Of a stretch of DNA of 64,000 bases, positions 11,358 to 21,180 are shown one piece after another. The position numbers were made by a program, and so were the translations under genes. Origin of the DNA: Dermacentor variabilis (Eukaryota > Arthropoda > Arachnida > Ixodida > Ixodidae); contig NC_134573.1 of assembly GCF_050947875.1 (NCBI RefSeq), forward strand, positions 65,201,815 to 65,265,814, in the 5' to 3' direction. Numbering within the stretch: position 1 is the first letter of the stretch; each line of letters starts with the position of its first letter. The notes under the pieces were generated by a model. That model had not been told where the DNA came from and ran no database searches. It saw nothing but the letters and a program-made list of their open reading frames with translations.

Positions 11358-12007
11358 TATTGCGATAGCGATTACTTGGACACTCCAGGCGCATTTCTGC
11401 CGTCTCCGTGATGTCCTGTATAAAGTCCAAGGGCGATAACATCGCCCCCACGCGCCGTATGATGTATGTGGGAGTGAAAACGTGAGAGGGTGAGCCGACG
11501 ATGGCGGCTCAATCTCGCGCGCGCGAGGCAGGAAGGCGAGGAGGAAGCGCACCGTCTTCCGTCGCATGCAAGGCACAGGGGGGGGGGTCATTGTATACAC
11601 CGGCGGCAGCTGCGTGTCGCGGCCGCGCGGGCTCTATCGTTATAGTGATTTGCGTTGGGGACACAGCCTAGGCCTCTAGGCGCACCGAGGGCCGATAGTT
11701 TGCTGTGTGCTGCGTGCTCGCCGCTCAGCTGGCGTTGAAGCTATAGGAAGCACGAAAATCACTTGGCTCGCTGCTGCTGCCGTATTTCCTCACGCCAGCG
11801 TTTGGATAGCGAGTGTCCGCGGTCATGGAGCGTTGTGTTCATGTTTGTCTGTGCGCGCGTGACGCCATGCTTGTTAATTTAGTTAGTAAGCGAAGATTTA
11901 CAGACTTATACGGCTGATAAATCTACTATTCTTACTTCGTATAGCTGTCTACTAATTTGCTATCGCAATCAATGCTTGGCCTTTCGGGCGAAACTTCGAC
12001 TTTTTTT
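11358..12007. repeat. CGATAGCAA-terminated repeat, copy C2
   Basis: Second copy of the repeat at 10,391-11,284, in the same orientation about 75 bp downstream and without the nested MITE. It ends AATTTGCTATCGCAATCAATG followed by a GGCC-TTTC-GGGC-type hairpin and a T-run. A third, partial copy lies at 52,215-52,505. Confidence 0.65.
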
Positions 12008-12009
12008 AA

Positions 12010-12781
12010 GGAGAAGGAGGCAGCCAACTAACAATTATTTCTAATGGTATGGTAAGCCTATGCCTAGACAATGAATATGTTGCTGTATTTTCACGTCGCT
12101 TCAAGTTGCTTTGCGTGCTTTTTTGACCCTGAAAAAAAGCCTGCAGACTTCAGTGACCTCTTTGGCGGAGTCTTTCATCAACGGCGTGTGAAGTGCAGGT
12201 GAATGATGTGTGTGTCAGTATTGTTTCTCCTGCTAGTAAGCAATATGCTAACGACTCATGAAAAAGAAAGAGACTCTGCTAATAATTGACAACATTTATT
12301 AGGGATAGAAACATCCATCTCCACTTGCAACCGGGGGTCATGTATAATTCACCGAGTAACCGAAATTAGGACAAGCCGCATTCACTCGAAATCAGAATCA
12401 ATAGCAGTGACGCGCAGCAGCGCATATACTCGGACTCAGAGTAAAAAAAAAAGAAAAAAAAGAGGACCATGTAGTTTCGCCGGCAAGGCGAAGCAGTATT
12501 AGTGATAGCGAAGGCATGCAATTGAACGAAGGACGATTACATCACCGAGAGACGCCAGATTCTTGGTGGTGCATGAAGGAGGACTGAGACTGTGAAATAA
12601 AACTGTTTCCTACTATGAGGTCTTGCACATGTCCTAGCCGTCACTTCATGAACAATTCTTCGAGGGCACACGAAGTTTCTTCCAGTGTAACTGTTATTAA
12701 AGGTAATATTGTACAGTACAACTTCTTTCATAGGTTTTCGAAAAAAAATCGCCAGAAAAAATGTACGATCCGACGTAACTA
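12010..12781. other. Unassigned sequence
   Basis: AT-rich with A-runs near 12,445-12,465. No gene or complete repeat recognised. Confidence 0.4.
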
Positions 12782-13046
12782 TTCCAGGTAGCACAAAAAG
12801 TCTTCAAAACGTCGTATTTATGGATTCAACGTCTGAAACAGGTTTTTGACCAAACTCTGCATTAAAAACGTCGCAAGCAGGATAGCTTAAAAGCGAGGGG
12901 TGAATACGTTTCGAAAACGTTTTCATAAGACTGGCCGTATCTGTTCAGTTAGCGTGCTGGATTTTCGACGGCGCAGTTCTTGGCGAGAGCATTCTCCATT
13001 TATCAAGCGCCACTCGTGTCAATTGCTGCTGTATTCGTCCTGCATG

Positions 13047-13310
13047 AGCATGAGTTCGGCTAGGAAAAAGAAGCTTTGTGTGGTGTTGACCTCACGTCAG
13101 AAGAGACGAACGATTGCAAACGAAGCTGACACCTCAACAGCTCACGAAGGAATAGTGCACAAGTGCATTAACATTGAAGCCGCTCTTTGTGACGCGAACA
13201 ACGGCTCTACATCGACTTCGGAGGAGCGCTGTCAGTCAGTAGACCATGCGGCTGTTAGTGCTGATTCTGACAGCGCATCCTCTTCTTCAGTAGCTTTGGC
13301 CTTTTCATAA
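13047..13310 (+). CDS. Unrecognised open frame within copy B
   Basis: A plus-strand frame opens at 12,900 and ends at 13,310. An internal ATG at 13,047 starts a basic segment (SARKKKLCVV, SRQKRRTIANEA) followed by a serine/threonine- and acid-rich C-terminus. This basic-then-acidic layout is compatible with the N-terminal part of a nuclear or transposase-like protein, but I recognise no domain. It lies in the part of copy B missing from copy A, so it may be a remnant of the element's own gene. Chance reading is possible, and no promoter or splice structure was confirmed. Confidence 0.25.
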   Translation, partial: SMSSARKKKLCVVLTSRQKRRTIANEADTSTAHEGIVHKCINIEAALCDANNGSTSTSEERCQSVDHAAVSADSDSASSSSVALAFS

Positions 13311-13317
13311 ATGTTGT

Positions 13318-13858
13318 CATCATTCAATTCTTTTTGAGGATTTCTTTGAGCGCCCAGGAGTAATTTTTTTCTCGTGACCACTAAGCAAATGTGAAACGAC
13401 CGATATGTCACTCTCATCGTTTTACAATTTCATTCATACCGCGCACTATCGTAGAATGGAACCACTTGCCATGAGCGCGTAGGCACTGAAGGATACGCAG
13501 CAAAATTTAAAGAGCTGCTACATACTGAGCGCAGTGCACGTTGGATTGATTTGTTTACTTTTTACGCGTTTTGTTTTCTCAATTTCTTACACAATGAGAT
13601 GTATTTTACCGATGGCATGTTAATTTTCCCCTGTTCCATTTGTGAAGCATTCTCATGCGGTGTATTTATAAGGCTTTTCTATATTACGCATGAAGAAACG
13701 GATCGAGCAAAGAGCGAACACCACTTTTGATGGCAACGTAGGAAGGAATACATCGGTACGTCCCTTACTATAGGAACGGTGCTCTGCAGAAAGTGTTGCG
13801 GTGAATTCTACTGTGCGCACAATGTATACAAAAACAGTGTGCAGAAACCACCGTCGAT
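13318..13858. other. Unassigned sequence
   Basis: Probably interior of copy B. No gene or repeat signal recognised. Confidence 0.35.
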
Positions 13859-13866
13859 GTGTCAGT

Positions 13867-14068
13867 CAGTGGCGTAGCAACAGGGGGGGCCGGGGGGCCG
13901 TGGGCCCCGGGTGCAAGGGGCCAGTGAAGGGGGGGGGGGTGTCATATACGTCTGAATACACCCGGAAATTGTCGATATGCTCGCCTTCCTCGACTACACC
14001 CGGGGGGGGGGGGGAGGTGACAGAAGAGCTATCGGCCCCGGTTGCCAGACGACCTAGCTACGCCACTG
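13867..14068. mobile_element. hAT-type MITE 1
   Basis: A 202-bp unit bounded by CAGTGGCGTAGC and its reverse complement GCTACGCCACTG. It is flanked on both sides by the same 8 bp, GTGTCAGT (13,859-13,866 and 14,069-14,076). An 8-bp duplication with CA...TG termini is characteristic of the hAT superfamily. The interior is G-rich and non-coding, with runs of 9-14 G. Confidence 0.9.
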
Positions 14069-14241
14069 GTGTCAGTACAAGCGAATAACCCGAACGAACG
14101 AGCGAACGAAAGGACGAGAGAGAGAGCGGGCGAAATATAGTTGGCGAGAGAGCAAAAAAACGAATGAACGTCTTCCTTGCATATCAAACGTACTTAGGAC
14201 CAACCACTGACCTCTTATCAACCATAAGAAGAGCCGGAGAC

Positions 14242-14424
14242 CAGTGGCGTAGCAACAGGGGGGGCCGGGGGGCCGTGGGCCCCGGGTGCAAGGGGCCAGT
14301 GAGCGGGGGGGGGGGGGGTGTCATATATGTCTGAAGACACCCCTCCTTCCGCCGGCTACACCCGGGGAGGGGGTGATAGAAGACCTATGGGCCCCGGGTG
14401 CCAGACGACCTAGCTACGCCACTG
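14242..14424. mobile_element. hAT-type MITE 2
   Basis: A 183-bp sibling of the MITE at 13,867, with the same CAGTGGCGTAGC/GCTACGCCACTG ends and the same G-rich interior opening (CCGTGGGCCCCGGGTGCAAG). It is flanked by a perfect 8-bp duplication, CCGGAGAC (14,234-14,241 and 14,425-14,432). The two copies sit about 170 bp apart in the same orientation but have different duplications, so they inserted independently. Confidence 0.9.
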
Positions 14425-14432
14425 CCGGAGAC

Positions 14433-14840
14433 AGTATGCTTTAATATTCATGAGACTCAACGGTATGGGCTCGGCACGCTTGGGCGCATATAGCTTGGTG
14501 TGATCGCGCATGGTCAGACGCGCCGATCGTCTAAATCGTCTAACCACAATGATGCGGCACTGACGGCGTCCGAAAGGAAAGGCCTGCGAAATGCACAACG
14601 GGAACGGCCAGCTCACCGCTCTTGTTTGAGACGGAGTGGCACATCGAGCAAGCGAGCCAGCGCGCGAAAGAACAACGGAAGAGGAGAGCGACGTCTGGCT
14701 CTGCGCGACGTGATTCACAGTCGATAAACGGGAACGCGCACGACACCACGACACGCCGACGCGCACACCAAATTAAGCGCTCACACCGCGGCGCTACAAC
14801 AGCCCGTCAACTAATGCCCTAAATAAAATTTTATTTAGGG
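14433..14840. other. Unassigned sequence ending in a palindrome
   Basis: No gene recognised; open frames overlap on both strands without domains. At 14,817-14,840 there is a perfect 24-bp palindrome, CCCTAAATAAAATT and its complement, which extends with one bulge to AATGCC...GGCATT. It marks the point where homology to copy A resumes. Confidence 0.5.
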
Positions 14841-16279
14841 GCATTGCCGTCAACACAATCCAACCTTACGCAAGGTGGCGATACGATACCGTCGTCACTA
14901 GTCGTCACATAGGTCACATGACCAAGCCTGTGGCCAAGGCTGCCGTGTCTGCCGCTGTGGCTGCCGTGTGAAACCGGGCTGTGCATAGTTTCGCAATTGT
15001 GCTCGTGTGGGCAGTCGTGTGTTTCTCACTTCTTTCGGTCGCGCTGTCTTTTGTCAAGCATGTATTGTTATCTTACTTGGTGCTGCATGTGTAGCGATTT
15101 GTTTGTATGATTTTAATTTGGAGAGCAGCTGAGTTTTTCATTGGAGAGCGCCGAGTGGAGGGCACAAATTTGCTCTTCAATCTCATTGTCATGTCGCTAT
15201 GGCTATGTGAGGCGCCTTTTCAGTGACGTTGTAATTAAGGCGTTAAGAGCAGTATTAAGATGTCGTCCGTGTCTCTTCTTGTGTCGTCTGTTTGGCGCTT
15301 TAGTACTTCAGTTAAGATGAAAGTTAGAGACGAAATGTTGCTTTTGGGTGCCTGGCATCGAGATCGGCCGTCATGCTTGAAGCAAGTTTCGCAGGATGCG
15401 AAGAAAGGCGGAATGCCGTGTCTGCGCACATTGCCAATATCCTCTGTAGACAATCGCCACTGTGGTATTTCAGGCTTCCGTTTAGCAAGAATATTGCAGG
15501 CAAGAGGACTGACAAATGTTAATGACAAATGTTAATGTGCATAACGAGTATGGTAGCGCAGAGATGAGGTAAGTGCCCGTCGTATTTCCGTACCCTGGCC
15601 TACAGCGCCCTCGTAGAATATTGTGGGAACCACACTGTGCTGTTATCGCTTGCGATTCAGATTCGACTGTACTTTAGCCCCTTTTATCCTACGTGACTGG
15701 TATTTCATGGTATTAAGAGGAACTTTCTGTCCTATATGAAACGGCCGATTTCAATTTTCTTCGGCGCCTCGGAGTGCTAGCAATATCGTTCGCTGTTTCT
15801 AGCTTTGTCATTGTTATAGTTTCTGTAGTTCGCGTTCGGATACCGCATGTACTATGTATTCCTCACTAGTGTATACTGCATTCGTGAGTCGGGGATCCAC
15901 ATGGCGTAAAATATCCTGTTACTACAGGAAGTAACTATTTTCTGCCGTTTGTGACTGATGCCGGTCTCCGCGCTGCGCGGCCTCAAACTCGGCACACGCG
16001 GAGTTCATGCGTGTCCCATGTGTACGCACGGAGTTTCGGAAGCGCTCACGCGGTTCTTTCAATTTGTGTGCTGTTCGTGCACTTCGTGCAACAGGGTGTC
16101 CGCTGTTCCTGGTCCTTAGGCAACAAATTTTCCAAGTGTACGTCAAACGGAGGAACTTCTATAGGCATTTCTGCATGTCGGTTCATTAAGTAAGTTGATG
16201 GGTAAAAGTACATAGCACTTGCTGCTTAGAGTTCATGTAATATTGCCATGTAATGCCGCAGAGAGCTCTCCACATGCCA

Positions 16280-16794
16280 GTTACGAGCACTCTTGTTAGT
16301 GCGCTGGTTTCTGGCTTGGAGAGCGTGCTGTGCCTTCTCTCACCGGTCGGTGCTGGCATATGTGGCAAGCAACTGTCTCAGAAACTCTTCCCATGAGACT
16401 AGCGCCACTTCATGGTTTGCGTACCATGTCCTCGCTGACTCTTCTAACGTGAAGTACACCTTGCGAAGCTTCCTTGCCTTGTCCCAGCCATTGAAATCTG
16501 CGACTCGCTCGAAGTGTTCTAACCAGTCTTCCACATCTTTGAACGTATCGCCGTGGAAAGATTCGGCGTGCGTAGTGGGTACACGATGAGCTGAGATGAT
16601 GCCACCGAGTTGGCCATGGTTGCACTGTCGCTGGTAATTGTTGCCTGCACTGCTGCAGCAACAGGCAGTCCGAACTCGGGCGAGTCTCATCGGAGGCAGC
16701 GGTTTGTGTGCTGGTGTACTGGAGTCAGTTCTCTGGATTCCAGTCGCTGAGGGTCGGTACTCCGCTATCTTACGAACTGGAGACTCAAAATCAT
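16280..16794 (-). pseudogene. Gypsy gag remnant
   Basis: The minus strand encodes a stretch closely related to the gag of the intact element at 24,333. Shared phrases include FHGDTFKDVEDWLEHFE, KLRKVYF, ARTWYANHE, SWEEFLRQLLATYAS. A TGA interrupts the frame right after ...ASTDR (near 16,340), after which recognisable gag sequence continues (EKAQHALQARNQ) to about 16,280. Upstream at 16,796-16,811 is a primer-binding-type TGG motif, and next to it an LTR remnant, so this is the 5' end of a second element of the same lineage. It lacks the rest of gag and all of pol. Gag proteins package the element RNA. Confidence 0.75.
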
Positions 16795-16815
16795 ACCTCG
16801 CACCTCCACCAGATA

Positions 16816-17760
16816 TGTAGCACTCTTCAATGAAGCACACTAAACAAACTGGTTTATTGTGGGCGAACTTGTGCACGGAAAGTGAAGCCTAAGGCACTTT
16901 CATGCGATTTCCGAGCAGAGTGTTACGTTTCGCCTCCGACGTGCGGTATAGCCGGCGCGGATGCAACGGACGCCGGGGCTTTGTTCACAGCGGCGGACAT
17001 TTTGGCCAGTTCAGCGCTGTCCCAACGCCTCCTGCTATGCGCGTCCAGGCATGTTTCAATGCCACGTGTCTTCGTGTGTGTGTGTGAGTTTGTGTGCATG
17101 TTGGTGCCCACGCTTGTCAAAGCGCGGCAGCCGGGGAGAGGAGCTCCCCAACTGTGAAGCGTAGTGAAGCGAGGAGGTCTGACCGGCGCCGGCCCGGCGG
17201 ATGCGTCACTTCTTGTCTCAACGTGTCCGTGCGTCGCCGTCACGGGCGCCTCTCCCGAGCCGTTCCTTCTTGCCCTCGACTCCGAGAGTATAAAAGCAGC
17301 TGCCCCCGGACGCCAAGAGAGAGGCTTCGATTTCTTCCGTCGAGTAACGCGGTGTCCCGTTTCTCCGCTTCGGTCGACCTGACCGGCCGCTCTTTTGCGA
17401 TGCTATAATAAACAAGTTGTTTTGTTAGGAGTCGACTCATCCTTTGCCAGGACCTTCGGATGCTTCCAGCCGTGCCCCAGGCCGCCAGGCCAACGCTACC
17501 CTTGGGGCTTGCGACCCATTTGCAACAAGAGTTAACAGGAGCCTATCAACAGTGAACCGCATCTCCACACCAAACACACTTTCACACACCCTGAAGACCA
17601 GGAGCAGCGCCGTGACTTCTCATTGGATGGGGGGGGGGGGGGGGGGTGACTCAGGCGCTGCCGTGTGCGCGTGCACGCGAGACACGCGCTGTCTTGCCAT
17701 CCGCGAGCCATGGCTGGTGCTCTTCTAACGGCGATGTGATGAGTAATGCCTAGGGTCTTT
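16816..17760 (-). mobile_element. LTR remnant of the gag fragment, split by a solo LTR
   Basis: On the minus strand the LTR ends ...GTGCTACA at 16,816, four bases before the TGGTGGAGGTGCGAGG primer-binding motif, the same spacing as in the intact element. A polyadenylation-type AATAAA lies at 16,853-16,858 (minus). The LTR is interrupted at 16,920/17,528 by the solo LTR and resumes beyond it to an undefined start near 17,760. A 20-base G run sits near 17,627-17,646. Confidence 0.5.
16921..17527 (+). mobile_element. Solo Gypsy-type LTR with 4-bp target duplication
   Basis: A 607-bp unit starting TGTTACG and ending TGCAACA, flanked by AGAG on both sides (16,917-16,920 and 17,528-17,531). It has a TATAAAA at 17,289-17,295 and AATAAA at 17,407-17,412, in the order expected for LTR promoter and 3'-end signals. 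No internal gag/pol belongs to it, so it is most simply a solo LTR left by LTR-LTR recombination. It is unrelated in sequence to the 295-bp LTRs at 24,017 and 29,376. Confidence 0.85.
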
Positions 17761-17977
17761 AGCGATGAGGCACTTGGAAGGGTACCTCACGAGAGTTCTT
17801 GTAACTGGCGTGTGGAGAGCTGTATGCGGCAATATGGGTTATTTGCACAGCAATTTTAGCCTTATATTGCAGAATGGATTTATGAATGAATAATTGCATA
17901 TATTTGCCCCTATCTGGAGGTCTTAGTTGAATATGTGAGCATATGTGAACCCGGGTGAGCATGAGGCTTTCGTTACT

Positions 17978-20900
17978 CTAGGGGCAACGACTCAAACCGT
18001 CGGCATTGCCGTTAAGCTTACCCTTCTTGTAGCGAATATCGAAGGTGTACTGCTGAAGAGCCAAGCTCCAGCGTAAGAGACGGCCGTTTTTCGTAGACAT
18101 GAACTGCAGCCACGCGACGGGACAGTGGTCAGTCTCAATGGTGAACCTTGAACCAGCGATATAGCAAGCTAGCTTCTGCACCACCCACACTACGCAGGCG
18201 CATTCCTTTTCTGATGCACTGTATGCTTCCTCATGAACTGAAAACTTTCTACTGGCGTACAGTACGGGGTGTTCGTTCTCGTCATCTCTATTTTGACAGA
18301 GCACCACCCTTACACCCCTGTCGCTGGCATCACACTGAAGAATGAATAGAGTAGTCGGGCGCGTTCAACACGTACTTTGGCTGACTCGTTAGTGCTTTCT
18401 TCAGCATACTAAAACCCTTTTCTTTTGCGTCATCCCACTTTACCGTTTGTGGTTCTGTTTTTCTGCGAGCATCCGTTACAGAATTCGCAATCTCGAAATA
18501 CCGCGGGATATATCTTTGGTAATAACCCGCCAAGCCAAGGAATGACCTGATGTCCTGCCTGGTGCGTGCTTGCGGGAAGTTGTCTATAGCGGTCAATTTA
18601 ACCTCTGAAGGCCGACGATGGCCTTGCCCTATTAGATCACCTAGATAAGCTACCTCCGCGCGCCCTAATTGGCATTTGGGAGCCTTAACAGTTAAGTTGG
18701 CATCTCGTTGACGACACAGCACGGTTTGCAGGTGTTGCATATGGTCCGCCCATGATGAAAAAAAGGTTGCTATCTCATCTAGATACGGAAGTGCAAAGTC
18801 CTCCATTCCTCGTAGCACCTGGTCCATAAGGCTAGAGAAGCAATATGGCGCATTCTTCAATCCAAAGCTCAGGACTTTCGGCCGAAAGGTTCCCATCGGA
18901 GAAATAAACGCCGCAAGCCTGCTTGCCCTCTCGGTACGGTACCTGCCAGTATACGTACCCTCTGACTAAATCGAGCGTAGAGATGAAATTAGCACTGCTC
19001 ACTTTCTCAAGCCTTTCCTCGATATGCGGTATTGGATAAGTCTGGTCCTTCGTGATTAAACTGAGCCTGTGGTAGTCGATATATGGTCGCGGCTCCTTTC
19101 CTGGGACCTCAACCAAGATTAAGAGGCGAGGTATAATCACTCACTCCTGGCTCGATTACACCTAGCTCTAACATCTTGTTTATTTCAGCGGCAAGGACTT
19201 CACGTTGGCGAGGTGAAACGGGATAAGCTTTCGAACCAACTGGGTCCGACGAGGTTAACTCGATATCATGAACGATCGCAGTGGTCCTGCCCGGTGTGTC
19301 TGAATATACGTCTTTAAATTCAAACACACAACTTCCTCAGTTCGGCCCTTTGATTGGGATTCAACTCCGCCTGTTCTACTAACTTGTCAATGGTCTCGTC
19401 AATGTCTTTTGTCTCCGTCACTGCTGTTAACTCTGGAAAGTCGACAGGCATTTCCTCAGGTTGCTTAAGGGACATGTTCACAATGGCTTCCCTCTGCCGG
19501 TAGGGTTTAAAGGGCCCCTGAAACGGTTCGGACAAATCTTTTAGCGGCGTGGGGTACAGCTTAAGTAGAACATCCGCACCACAATTTAAGTGAAGCGTTA
19601 CGGATTAATGGAGCTACAAGCGATTACAAGTTACCCTCCTCCCTAGCCATGCTTTCCCCCCTCAACTCGTTCGCCGAGCGATCGGGGCTAAGCTCCGCCT
19701 TCACTGGTTCTGCGTCACGATGCGGCGTCGCATCGTCCACTTCCGGTCGTTTTGGAGCCCGCCACCGCCCGCGCGAAACCTCTCCGCTAGCCGCTTGGCC
19801 GTCGACCCTAAGCGAGAGTTATCGAAGCAGCGTGCGTTGCGATCATTCTGTCGTAGCGCCGAACGTGTCTGGTATTCCGGTAATCAATCACTAGCTCGAC
19901 GGAACGGTGGAGGCATAAACTCAAGCTGATGAAAGAACTTTAGAGTAGACGTACGTGAGCTGCCTGATCGGTCTCCACGGTCCAGCCAGCCGTGGCGCAG
20001 AGCTTATCCAGCCAAAGAAAGAGCTAATGTTGCTCTAACCAAGTGCAAAACATTTTAAACATTTACAAAAACAACGTGTTAACGATTACACTCATGCGAA
20101 AGATTTACTCCAGCAGCACAGAATACATTTTGTTACTGCTACTGTGCGTGGTTGAGCTCTATGCCACCATGTGGCTGCACCGTGCAGACCATTCACATTT
20201 GCGCTTCTGTTCATCCCCTGAAACGACACGCAAGGGGATGCGGCCAGGCCCTGTCCCCTTGCGCTTGCGTTTACCCTAATACAGGACTCGCGAAACGCTA
20301 CTGCGTTAGTAATCTTCCGATGTAAAGTGACGGCCGCAATCGCGCAAATCCTGGCACCCATTGGATAGCGGCAGTCGAATGCGCTACAGCCAGTCCGCTC
20401 GTCTTCTAGCTTGCAGAGGGACACGATGTTGCAGCTTGGCATATTGCCAGTCGCTACATTTGCAGTCCACAACGCAACAAAGTCGAATCATAGCACTCGC
20501 GAAAAGACAAACCAACACTGACAGCTCTCTCGTCAAAGACAGAGCACGTTGTAACACAAGCAGATGACACTTGCTCTGTGCTGGAAGTGCTTAAGTGTAC
20601 TGAAAAATTGTTCTTGTGCATTCTCTTTATGTTACGTTCTTTTTATAAAAACAAATGAACTAACATTCCAACTACTACGAACATCATTTGTTCCCCATAA
20701 AGGTGGAAAAATTATCGATCACGCGCCCTGGTCAGCCAATCGAATAGCTCGCCCCACTGACGTCGTATGGGTTATTTACGTCGTATGGGTAGAGGCGGCT
20801 TAAAATTCCGCCGAGCATGCAGTGAGCTGCGATCGGCAGCGATGTGCATATTTGAAGTCTTATAATAAATTACACGCTTTACACGGATCACTTGGAATCG

Positions 20901-21180
20901 CCAATTAATGATCAGAAGGACCTACCCTAACGACTCAGTACGTTTGTAGAAAATCGTCAAAATCGTTTCAGGGTCCTTTTAAGTATAGATTGCTATGGTA
21001 CACTTGTGGTGTCCTTGGTTTTCCCGGTACCATGATTACGTAGTTGGTTTCAGATAATTTCTGAATTATGTCAACCGGGCCTTCCCATTGAACCTCTTGT
21101 TTGTTTTTCAATGAGGGTTTCAGGATCATTACCTTTCCCCAACTTCAAAGCGTCGCGTGCGAGCCTTCGAACCTTTTGAA
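17978..21180 (-). pseudogene. Decayed Gypsy pol with integrase tail upstream of RT
   Basis: Read on the minus strand from 21,180 down, the order is as follows. An integrase-C-terminus-like stretch comes first (KVMILKPS, EVQWEGPVDIIQ, TNYVIM; 20,983-21,170). The 1,468-bp TTAA element follows, and then KPYRQREAIVNM... leading to the RT (19,507-18,330). RT motifs are PYIDYHRLS, STLDLVRG, FGLKNAP and YLDEIATF, where the usual YxDD is altered to YLDE. RNase H follows at 18,307-17,978 (YASRKFSVHEEAYSASEKEC, NADGLSRCP) and ends at a stop, with no integrase after it. Several frameshifts and the insertion make it inactive. The integrase-before-RT order is unlike standard Gypsy and resembles the Gmr1-type arrangement. 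The integrase assignment rests on a short segment. Confidence 0.65.
19511..20978. mobile_element. TTAA-target DNA element, copy X1
   Basis: A 1,468-bp insertion flanked by TTAA on both sides (19,507-19,510 and 20,979-20,982). Left terminus AGGGCCCCTGAAACG; right terminus, reverse-complemented, AAGGACCCTGAAACG. Removing it rejoins the Gypsy frame (...YHSNL / KPYRQRE...), which independently confirms the boundaries. TTAA targets occur in the piggyBac and Kolobok superfamilies; the R-GGG-type terminus fits Kolobok better. No intact transposase is visible inside. Copy X2 spans 47,879-54,634. Confidence 0.85.

Larger units (their letters stand above)
12782..16190. mobile_element. CCAGGTAGCAC-terminated element, copy B (truncated)
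   Basis: The left end matches copy A (CCAGGTAGCAC, GTCTT.AAAACGTCGTATT, GATTCAACGTCTGAAA, GAGGGGTGAATACGTTT). The right part, 14,840-16,190, matches copy A 5,770-7,320, including GATCCAACCTT/CAATCCAACCTT, GAGGCGCCTTTTCA and TGGTATTTCATGGTATTA. The stretch 12,930-14,830 is extra relative to copy A and includes an open frame and two hAT-type MITEs. The right terminus seen in copy A is absent, so this copy is truncated before the Gypsy remnant. Confidence 0.45.

Noticed and set aside
20092..20472. 126-codon minus-strand frame within X1
   Set aside because: Considered as a transposase remnant, but no DDE or DNA-binding motif is visible.
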